Assembly: GCA_037013685.1 (NCBI GenBank)
Contig: CM072906.1
Location: forward strand, 62,001 to 126,000
From: Acridotheres tristis
Taxonomy: Eukaryota > Chordata > Aves > Passeriformes > Sturnidae
Length of the DNA: 64,000 nt
Reading direction: 5' to 3'
How positions within the stretch are numbered: the stretch's first letter is position 1; each line of letters opens with the position of its first letter. The notes below the pieces were generated by a model that was not told the origin of the DNA, did not search any database, and saw nothing but the letters and a program-made list of their open reading frames with translations. The position numbers and the translations under genes were made by a program. This document shows, piece by piece, positions 56,485-64,000 of the stretch.

Positions 56485-58239
56485 CTAGACGTGAGTTGGG
56501 TTGTCCAGGTACGGGTCCGTCTTGGTCATGTGCAGCATGACTGTGGGGGCTTTGTAGTGGCAGTGTCCCCCGCCACAGCTGACCCCGCTGCAGGGCTTGC
56601 CCCGCGTCCTCATGCCCAGCCGCCTGTTGCACAGGCTCTGCCAGGTTTGCAGCGTTTTAGAGCTCCACACCCACACCCCGCTGGTGATGCCCACCACCAG
56701 TGACATGAAAATCTTTAGCATGAAGACAGCCACAGTGGGCACCGAGGCCTCAAGAGAGCAGTTGGCTGCACGGCGGCCAGGCAGGCGCAGGCAGCCATGC
56801 TCCAATGCCCGCAGCATCCAGTAATCCATGTTCAGACGCTCGTAGAAGTAGCAGACAATGACACAGGTGGCTGGGACGGTGTAGAGGATGGAGAAGACCC
56901 CAATTTTCACCATCAGCTTCTCCAGCTTCTCCGTGTTGGTGCCACCCGTCTTCATGATCTTCCGGATGTGGAAGAGGGCAACAAAGCCCGTGAGGATGAA
57001 GGAGGTACCGATGACCAGGTAGCAGGAGAGGGGGATGAGGACAAAGCCGGTCAGGGCACTGACGTCCATGCTCCCCACATAGCACAGCCCCGTGAGCTCA
57101 TCCCCCGCCACCTTCCTCATGGTGAGAATGACAATAGTCTTCATGGCTGGGATGCCCCACGCGGCCATGTGGAAGTAGCTGCTGTGAGCCTCGATGGCCT
57201 CGTGTCCCCATTTCTTCCCAGCAGCCAGGAACCAGGTGAGGGTGAGGACAACCCACCAGAGAGAGCTAGCCATGCCGAAATAGTAGAGGATGAGGAAGAC
57301 AATGGTGCAACCTGTGCTCTCCAGCCCCTCCTGTATGATGTAGAGCTCACCGTTCTCCCTGTCACAGGCAATGTTCTCAGCCCCGGCCACGGAGCGGATG
57401 ATGAAGGCCACAGAGTAGACGTTGTAGCACATGGAGAGGAAAATGATGGGCCTCTCAGGGTACTGGAAGCGGTGGGGGTCGAGCAGAAAAGTGAGGACGG
57501 TAAAGGCAGTGGAGACAAAGCAGAGGGTGGACCAGACAGCCATCCAGATGAAGGCGAAGTCCTTGTCCTCTCGGGACCAGTATACATCCACCCCGGGGGA
57601 GCACTTGGGTGCGCATGAGAGGCTCTTCTCCACGTACTGGAACTTCTCAGGGTTGTCGCAAGCCCCCAGGCCATTGGGTCCCCGTCCCTCGGTAGCGGTG
57701 CCAGGTGGCCAGGGCCGGGGGGCCACGGGCAGCATCCCCTGTCCCTTGTGCGGCTCAGCAGCTGAGGCATTTTCAGGGGCCTCCATGCAGAGGGCATTTG
57801 GGTCGTTCTTGGTGGGCAACCTGCCACAGTCAAGTGACTCAGGCCAGCCGAAATTGAACTGTTCCATGATGGGGACGCACTTGTGGCGGGCCTGCTCACA
57901 CATGGGGCGGCAGGCAGGGATGCTGGCGCTCACCTGATCGGTGCACATGGGTGCGTAGAGGGAGCAGAGGAAGAAGCGCAGGTGAACGTGGCAGCCGTAC
58001 TCCACCAGCGGGGCGAACTCGTGCAGCTTCAGGGCGGCCTCACGCTGGCTCTCGTGCCCCAGCAGGTTGGGCATGCGGGTCAGGTTGTACCCGATCCCCC
58101 GGCACATCGGGATGTCCACGGGCTGGCACCGCGCAGCGCGCCCCCTCGAGCCCTCCAGTCCCGCCAGCTCCAACGCTCGACCGCCCACCCCAAAATGCCA
58201 CAGCACCCACAGGGCCACCCGCAGCCGTGCCGCCGCCAT
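56485..58239 (-). CDS. FZD9: FZD9 Frizzled-9 Wnt receptor, single exon
   Basis: 584 residues in one uninterrupted frame; mammalian FZD9 is also intronless and about 591 residues. A hydrophobic signal peptide (about 1-23) is followed by the cysteine-rich Wnt-binding domain starting at Cys38, with [26 protein letters not shown] and [11 protein letters not shown], and an N-linked site at Asn52 (NLT). Seven membrane segments follow, including [20 protein letters not shown] and [19 protein letters not shown]. After the last segment comes KTLQTW, the KTxxxW motif that binds Dishevelled, and the tail ends in THV, a PDZ-ligand type. FZD9 rather than FZD10 or FZD4 is supported by the tail [18 protein letters not shown] and by the convergent position next to BAZ1B. 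The ATG has G at -3 and G at +4. Acts at the plasma membrane in Wnt signalling. Confidence 0.96.
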   Translation of the reverse strand: MAAARLRVALWVLWHFGVGGRALELAGLEGSRGRAARCQPVDIPMCRGIGYNLTRMPNLLGHESQREAALKLHEFAPLVEYGCHVHLRFFLCSLYAPMCTDQVSASIPACRPMCEQARHKCVPIMEQFNFGWPESLDCGRLPTKNDPNALCMEAPENASAAEPHKGQGMLPVAPRPWPPGTATEGRGPNGLGACDNPEKFQYVEKSLSCAPKCSPGVDVYWSREDKDFAFIWMAVWSTLCFVSTAFTVLTFLLDPHRFQYPERPIIFLSMCYNVYSVAFIIRSVAGAENIACDRENGELYIIQEGLESTGCTIVFLILYYFGMASSLWWVVLTLTWFLAAGKKWGHEAIEAHSSYFHMAAWGIPAMKTIVILTMRKVAGDELTGLCYVGSMDVSALTGFVLIPLSCYLVIGTSFILTGFVALFHIRKIMKTGGTNTEKLEKLMVKIGVFSILYTVPATCVIVCYFYERLNMDYWMLRALEHGCLRLPGRRAANCSLEASVPTVAVFMLKIFMSLVVGITSGVWVWSSKTLQTWQSLCNRRLGMRTRGKPCSGVSCGGGHCHYKAPTVMLHMTKTDPYLDNPTHV

Positions 58240-58615
58240 CGCCCGCCGCCCGCACCGGCCCAGCGGCTGCTACAGCTCCGCCATCGCCCGGCCACGCTAC
58301 CCCCGCCGCTACGGGGCCGATCGCTGCGGTGCTGGAGGCGCCGCGCCGGGGCAGCCCCCGGCCCCGGCCCCGGCCCGCGCCATGCGGCGGCAGCCCCGCC
58401 GAGCGCCCCGCGCCGCCCCGCGCCCGCCGACACCGGCAGCGCCCGCCGAGCGCTCCCCGTCCGCCCCGCCCCGCCGGGCGTGTCCGGGAGGAGGCCGGAC
58501 GGGACGGGGAGGGGCGGGGGGCGAGGGGCGGGGCCCACGCGGGGAACCGGCACCGGGACCCGCACGCGGCCCTGGAGCTCCCCAGCACTGGGGACACGCG
58601 GGCGGGGGAAGCGCG
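58000..58615 (-). promoter_or_regulatory. CpG island and FZD9 promoter region
   Basis: Very GC- and CpG-rich DNA covering the FZD9 start and its 5' flank. Sp1-type GC boxes occur at 58461-58475, 58511-58519 and 58524-58534. There is no TATA box. The island ends abruptly where the CA repeats begin at about 58612, so little promoter lies between the gene and the repeat tract. Confidence 0.75.
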
Positions 58616-59185
58616 GTCACACACACACATGGACAGACACGCACACGTGCACGAACAGGACATTTACACAGATATAGATACACACTAATGAGCACGTGTT
58701 CATGTGCACACGCACACCTAACACACACACTGACATGCACACGCTGCCACAAATCCACATCCATGCATGTGCACACCGTAACGTGCATGTGCCCACACGC
58801 ACTATCACACATTATCACACACTAAAGCACACTAACACACATTAACACACACAGACATATCTACACACCGATGTGCACACACATGAAACACGTGCCCAGA
58901 CCGTGTGCATGTTGTACACACACATACACTCACATGCACATGCCCACGCACACGCAGACAGGCACAAACACGCCACCACACGCCACACACACACACACAT
59001 ACAGACATACCCGTGCACATATACTCACAGACACACATACAGACATACTCGTGCACATATAATGCCCCCACACACACAAACATACCCGCGCACGTATACT
59101 CACAGACACACACACGTGCACATCCTCGCACCGCCAGCCAGGCCCCGCACACTCACAGGGCCGTGCACAAGCACACGAGTGCACA
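58612..59185. repeat. CA-rich degenerate simple repeat upstream of FZD9
   Basis: About 570 bp made almost wholly of alternating CA, CATA and CACG words. Long stretches alternate purine and pyrimidine and could adopt Z-DNA. It directly abuts the FZD9 CpG island. Open frames across it on both strands are artefacts of the composition. Confidence 0.85.
58990..59120. repeat. 38-bp minisatellite inside the CA tract
   Basis: The block AGACATAC(C/T)CGTGCACATATA(C/A)T recurs at 59003, 59041 and (as AAACATACCCGCGCACGTATA) 59078, a period of 37-38 bp, with part of a further unit after it. Confidence 0.65.
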
Positions 59186-59264
59186 CATACACCTGGGCAC
59201 AGGATCACCAGACCCGTCGGGTGCTGCCAGGCCCCCGTGTGCCCGCAGGGTGTGCGTGAGCGGC

Positions 59265-59294
59265 TGAGCACACCTGAGCACACCTGGGCACACC
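59265..59294. repeat. Short 10-11-bp tandem repeat
   Basis: TGAGCACACC occurs twice in tandem and is followed by TGGGCACACC, adjoining the CA-rich tract. Confidence 0.6.
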
Positions 59295-59680
59295 CCACGG
59301 CTTGTTGTCCCTTGGGGGACGGACTCTCTCCCCGCAAGGTCCCTCAGTTTGGGAGCACAAACGCCGCTTTGGTGCCGCCGCTGAGAACTGGGGAACTCAC
59401 AGCGTGCGCACACGGTGCCTGTGCCCCTGGGGTTGGGGACGCGGTAGGACAGTGGGGACTCCGCGAAATGGCTCAGATCCAGTGTCCACAGCACAGGCCA
59501 GGAAAGCTGTGTCCCCGGCGGAACGACAATTCAGGGCAGGCACAGGACAGAGGACAGCAATGTCACTGTAAGTCCAGGGCAGCTCTTACGAAGTGACATG
59601 TCAGGGTGGTCAAGCCGGGCTGCCAGACCCCGAAATCCAATGTCCCACTCACAGGGCGAAAAATTATATCCAAGGCACGG

Positions 59681-59729
59681 GGAGGTTTTAAAAACACTCT
59701 GGGAGTGGCAGAGTGTTTGTAAAACCTCC
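59681..59729. repeat. Near-perfect inverted repeat (hairpin), 20-bp arms
   Basis: The left arm starts GGAGGTTTTA and ends ACACTCT (59681-59700). The right arm (59710-59729) is its reverse complement at 19 of 20 positions, the single mismatch falling inside the A/T run. The loop is GGGAGTGGC. It could fold as a hairpin in either strand's RNA or as a cruciform. The origin is unknown. Confidence 0.85.
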
Positions 59730-60096
59730 TGAAGTTTTACACCCCTGAGGACAGGCTGTGCTGCCCAGGCCACCGTCACAAGGTGCCAGCCAACAGCAGC
59801 CCCCCACTCCTAGAAGCTGCCGATCCCAGGTCAGACCGGGTTGCTCCGTGCCATCTCCAGCACTCCTTTTGGAGCAGCTCGTCCACCCGGGGTGATTCCA
59901 GCAGGGTCCCTTGAGTGTCCTGCAGGACACCCGGCATCCAGTGCCTGGCTGGCGCCAGGGGGTCCGGGCGTCCCGCCATTCCCAGGCATTCCCACAGCCC
60001 TGTGATTTCTTTGGTAACAGCATAACAACCTGTCAGCGCGGCCCCTAATCGCTGACACCCACTGTGAAGGATCCAAACATCCCGGTCCGGCGCTAC

Positions 60097-60170
60097 AGGG
60101 AAATTCCATGGGAGCTGCTTATCAGCCGTGTAACGGAGAAGGAGATAAGGCGTCGCCCTGGAATTTCCCT
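60097..60170. promoter_or_regulatory. Dyad-symmetric element with paired kappaB-like and GATA-like sites
   Basis: Outer arms AGGGAAATTCCA (60097-60108) and TGGAATTTCCCT (60159-60170) are perfect reverse complements, and CTTATC (60118-60123) mirrors GATAAG (60144-60149) about the same centre, 60133.5. The outer arms contain the NF-kappaB-type word GGGAAATTCC in both orientations; the inner ones are GATA-factor words. Whether proteins bind here is not shown by sequence. Confidence 0.6.
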
Positions 60171-60861
60171 CTAACACGGGGTGTCTGCACAATGGGCTCC
60201 GAGGCCCTGGGAAAAGGGTTATTGGGGGATATTTGGGATTATTTGGCATGTTGGGAGGGCTTTGTCACCTTGGCCACCAGCTCTGGGGTATTCCAGAAAT
60301 CACTGTCCCATGTGCCCAGCGACACGGAGCAGCTTCAGGGGGCTACGTGCCGTGGGTTCGGGCCACATGCTCTAAGAAATGGCTTTTTGGGGGTAGTTTG
60401 TGCTGTGGTGCAGTCCTGGGGACAAACTGTCATGCATTGCTGTGTGACAGCAAAGCATGCATGTATGAGCAGCAAAGTAATGGGGATGGAGGTGGCACCC
60501 CCAGTGTGCTGGGATCTTTCCCGGGGTCCCGCATACCTCCACCCCCAGAGCAAGGGCAAGTGTCCCATGTGAGGTGGGGGACCCAAGGTTGTCACTGCCT
60601 CCACTTCAGGGCACCCCAAGCACAGCTGTGGTCACTGAGGCTTCCCTTCAGGGAATTGTTTGCTAAGGAAAGCTGGGAAGCATCACCTGGATGCAAACCT
60701 GAAACGTCTCTGACCCAGCCCTGGCTGCCCAGTGAGGGTCCTGAATGGGTGGTGGGCACAGGCAGGGGCTGGATGAGACCCGGGGTCCTAGCCCCACCTT
60801 CCTGGTTCACCCCCATGGGTGCCCTCCATCTGGACTATGAAAGGTTAAGGGGGGGCAGGAG

Positions 60862-60912
60862 GCACAAATAAATATATTTTAATTTAATTTTGCTTTAATA
60901 TATAAAACTGTT
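60862..60912. other. AT-rich island with AATAAA
   Basis: A 50-bp block of A and T (AAATAAATATATTTTAATTT and following) sits in GC-rich DNA. It includes a + strand AATAAA at 60867-60872. No exon leading to it was found. Confidence 0.5.
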
Positions 60913-61734
60913 GCTCTTGGCTCCTGTTACTGCAGCCCGGCCAAGAGCAACACGGGGATTTTTGGAGTCAAGGGGCTCCCTGTAGAGGTGCGGCTGCCCT
61001 TCACCTCTGCCCTGCACCTTGGCGTGCTCCTCCCTCACCCCACCCCCCTCAGGTACTCCACGGGGTGCCTAAGCCCTGCCTGAGCCCCAGGGACCTTCCC
61101 GGAGCTTCATCCCCCAGAGGTGAGCAGAGGGTATCGAGAAATACCACCAGTACCCCAAGCTTTGGCCTTGCACTGTTCCACTGCCTGTGCCTGATGGAGA
61201 AGTGACCTGTCCCTGCCCGCCCGCACGCCTGCGGAACGCGGGGACAGCGAGGAGGGGGCAGTGCAGGAGTGGGGACATCCCGGCCACGCACAGAAGCCGA
61301 GATCTCCAGCATGTCTGGGAGCCCCACAGTGAAAACAAGAACCCCAGGTAGAGCAACACAGAGATTTACGGTCTTGGAAGTGGCCCTGCGCTGTGAATCC
61401 AAGATCAATAGCAGAAAGAAAGGGCTCTCAGAACTGCACAGGAATCCTGCCCGGGAAGCGGCCAGGCAGGCGAGCGGGACGGATCGCCGGAGCCCGGGAG
61501 CCTGTGGTTCCTGGCAGAGCTTTGCCCCATTTCCTTTCTTCCCGTCAACAGCGCCTGAAACCTGCGCGAGAGCCTCGGCAAGGGGAGGAGATGGAGGGAA
61601 AAAATCCACTGGCTGCCCCCTCGGGTACAGGGGGCCTGCAGCAGTGCCCCTCTGGCCAGCCATGGGAGGAGGGAGGGTGTCTTTCTGGGGGAAGGGCTTG
61701 GGGGATCCCCTTGGCACCAGAGATGGGACAGCCC

Positions 61735-62190
61735 TGGTGAGAGTCAGGGAGGAGGCAGTGGAGTGGGGAGAAGGTGATGGAGCAGAGGAGGGAACGGTGG
61801 AGCTGAGGGAAGGGTGATGGAGCAAGAGAGGAGGCAATGGATGTGGGGAGAGGGAGGGGAGGGAGGATGGGGAAATGGAACTGGGTGAGTGATGGAGAAG
61901 GGAAGAGTTATGGAGGTGGGGAGGGAGCAGTAGAGTAGAGGAGGGGGTGATGAAACTGGAGAGGGGGGCAACAGAGCCTGGGAGAGGCTGACGGAGTAGG
62001 GAATGGAATGATAGAGCTGGGCAAGGGAGAAGGTGATTGATCCAGAGAGGAGGTAATCGAGCTGGGAAAGGGCAACGAAGTCTGGGAGGGGTCAGCGGGA
62101 CAGGGGAGGGTGCAATAAGGCAGGGGATCGGAAGATGGAGTTGGGGAGAGGGCAAAGGATTTGGGAAGGGGGTGGTGGAACTGCGGCAGG
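61735..62190. repeat. Purine-rich degenerate minisatellite
   Basis: The + strand is nearly all A and G with interspersed GATGGAG, GAGCTGGG and GGGGAGGG words recurring about every 25-30 bp. The mirror-like purine tracts could form triplex (H-DNA). The scarcity of stop codons on the opposite strand creates a long spurious frame. Confidence 0.75.
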
Positions 62191-63936
62191 ACTGTGGGTG
62201 CTGCTCTGCCGAGCCTTGGCCAAGGCAGCAGGACTTGTTGCAGTGAGGTGAGGGGCTCCATGCCAGCACTGCCCTTGCCTCTGCCCTGCTGAGCCCCCGG
62301 ATCCCCAGTGGTCCCAGTTCCCACCAGTGCCTTGCTCGTAAAGAGAGGCAGGGGCTGAGGCAGGGAGAGGAATCCACCCCGTGAGGACAGGCCATGCCCA
62401 GGGTGAGCCAGGGCTCCAGGCACCCCGTACCCTCCCTGCCAGCTTGGAGGCGGGAGATGGCACAGTCCTGCAGGGATCTGTGAGGGATAATTTTCCCTTC
62501 CTGAAGAATTTCACAGGAATAGCTGCGCAAAAGGCCAGTGGCTTCAGTTTCAAAAGGATGCCAGTGCCAGGCCGGATGGGCTGGGGAGCAGGTGGAGGGG
62601 TCCATCCTGGGAGCAACCCATGGGGCTGTGGGCTGGCACCCACCTGGCCAGAGAGGCAGATTACCCCTGCCCTGGCCACCACCTCCTTGGGGACACCAGG
62701 AACACCACCAGGAGTGATCCTCAAGCCGAAGCTCCTCCTACCCCGGGCACAATCCTGTGTGATACCAATTCACACGCATGTGCAACAGAATGTGCCCACC
62801 ATAGGACAGCTGATCTCTGTGCCATGGGCAGGTGCAGTAGGGGGGAAGATGGGGATTTTGGGGTCTGGTCCCCAAACAAGCAGGTGGAGTACAGTGTCCT
62901 CAGGCAGTGTCCCAGTCACCTCCTGGCTCTCCGCAGGTGTTTGTGGTTACAACCCAGCCCATGGTGCAAGGACACTGTGGCCAGGACTCAGGGACGCAGG
63001 CTGACATGTGTGACATTACCAGGGGTGCTCACTGCAGCCTTGTCACTCCATCACCCCGCAGCTGGGGACTTGTGGGTCCTGCTGCCAGCAAGCCCCCCCT
63101 CCCCAGCCCTGGCCACAGGATCCCTGGGCCACGACATCCCCATTCACAAAGTACTGACACAAAGCAGAGATGAGACACACGGCTCAGGGCACGACCTTAA
63201 CCCCAGGATCCCTGGGAGCCTGAGGGACCACAACAGGGATGGGGACCACTTGCAGCTGTGGGACTCAGGGGATGGGGCAGGAGGACAGTGGTGTGTCTCA
63301 GGGGAGCCATGGTTGGGAGAATGAGGGATGAGAAAGACAATGTCCCTACCTCACCCACAGTATTTCATCTGGTGAATGTGGTGGCAGCACAAGGGGCTGC
63401 TTTCAGCTCCTGGCATCACAGAGACACTTGCCCCCGGCAGTGGGGACCTCTCCCATCAAAGGGGAACCTGGATTGAGCCACATCCCACCTTCAAGTCACC
63501 TCGTTCACCCCTGCAGACCCCTTCTAGGGGGACAGGAGCCAGGTGAGCCCTAGCCATTCACTCTGAACCCTACTGATGGCAGCAGCTGCAGATTGGAGCA
63601 GCTGCCTGAGAGAGGCAGGTGAAGGGTTGGAGCTCCCTCCCAGCTGGCTCAGCCCCGGGAAGAGCTGCTCATACACCCCCATGCTGGGCCATGGGCCCAC
63701 CATGTGCCTCCCCCAGGTGATCTTCAGTGCCCATCTCTGTTTCCTAGCAGCCCAAAGATGGGGAGAGGAGGTTCCTTGTGCTGGGAACAGGTTCCGAGGT
63801 GCTCCCAGACAGCATCCCAAGCCAGCACAGCAGCCCTTTCCTCCCCCAGCCCTGCTTGCCCCCTGAAGTGAAGTTTCTTCCCCAGGATGCCCCATCCTGG
63901 GGCGGGTGCCGGCACCAGGTCCTGGTGCTCACATAC
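62191..63936. other. Right-hand region without a supported gene
   Basis: GC-rich DNA with several open frames on both strands, none with a recognised domain. FKBP6, TRIM50 and NSUN5, expected on this side in other vertebrates, were looked for and not seen. Confidence 0.45.
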
Positions 63937-63993
63937 ACACTCAGCCCTTTCTTCAGCTTCAGCCACAGGCTCGGTGCTGGCAGGAGGCTCCAT
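63937..63993 (-). other. Candidate first coding exon at the right edge
   Basis: On the - strand an ATG with A at -3 and G at +4 opens 19 codons (MEPPASTEPVAEAEERAEC) and is followed immediately by GTATGTGAG, a strong donor. No following exon was identified and no family is recognised, so this may be chance. Confidence 0.2.
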
Positions 63994-64000
63994 GCTGCAC

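Larger units (their letters stand above)
59295..61734. other. Region upstream of FZD9 without a supported gene
   Basis: No exon recognised. It holds the two inverted repeats and the AT-rich island annotated separately. Open frames are short or begin at non-ATG codons and show no family motif. Confidence 0.5.

Noticed and set aside
56797..57618. 273-codon + strand frame inside FZD9
   Set aside because: Antisense shadow of the FZD9 membrane-domain coding sequence, rich in Glu, Asp and His because of the opposite-strand codons.
58040..58825. Long frames on the + strand and in other - frames over the FZD9 start and CA repeat
   Set aside because: They are shadows of the FZD9 coding sequence, the CpG island and the CA repeat; composition alone keeps them open.
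58832..59337. Cys and Val-rich - strand frames resembling a cysteine-repeat protein
   Set aside because: They are translations of the GT-rich strand of the simple repeat.
60233..60871. 212-codon + strand frame upstream of FZD9 ending at the AT-rich island
   Set aside because: It starts at a non-ATG codon, has no recognisable domain and does not resemble the expected neighbouring genes.
61049..62605. 518-codon open frame on the - strand, starting at an ATG
   Set aside because: It runs through the purine-rich minisatellite. Stop codons are rare on the pyrimidine strand, and the translation is Ser, Pro and Leu low-complexity sequence with no domain.

Overview
The window is avian nuclear DNA. 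Two protein-coding genes are recognised: BAZ1B (WSTF) on the + strand and FZD9 on the - strand, arranged tail to tail. This is the neighbourhood known from the vertebrate Williams-Beuren region. A bird is indicated by about 14 truncated copies of the CR1 retroposon, by intron sizes that are small for a vertebrate, and by GC-rich promoters. I cannot name the species. No prokaryotic features, CRISPR arrays, tRNA genes or rRNA genes were seen.

Layout. 1-2340 holds a decayed endogenous retrovirus on the - strand. It has a clear 3' LTR (124-545), a polypurine tract, and a stop-riddled end of pol with recognisable integrase motifs; no envelope gene is visible. A second, weaker LTR-like block may lie at 2042-2337. 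2338-8850 is intergenic, with no gene I can support and two CR1 copies. 8850-9800 is a CpG island with four CCAAT boxes. It is the BAZ1B promoter.

BAZ1B runs from its ATG at 9580 to its stop at 50857 in 19 coding exons. Every exon junction was placed by hand on GT/AG sites with phases that agree. The joined frame has 1489 codons plus a stop, close to the roughly 1480-residue mammalian protein. The 3' UTR ends near 52565. The introns carry most of the CR1 copies, including a fused inverted pair at 27313-27611.

52565-56140 separates the two 3' ends. It holds a possible, unproven terminal exon on the + strand (55330-55610) followed by a polyadenylation signal. FZD9 is a single-exon gene (CDS 58239 down to 56485, 584 codons) with a CpG-island promoter. 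Beyond it, 58612-64000 is repeat-rich: CA-type simple repeats with a 38-bp minisatellite, two striking inverted repeats (59681-59729 and 60097-60170), an AT-rich island, a purine-rich degenerate minisatellite, and a possible first exon on the - strand at the right edge.

How the genes relate. BAZ1B is a chromatin-remodeller subunit and histone kinase. FZD9 is a Wnt receptor. They share a locus, not a pathway. I found no unknown multi-gene system. The items most worth checking are the two inverted repeats upstream of FZD9, the CR1 head-to-head pairs, the paired inverted CCAAT boxes, and the possible extra exons.
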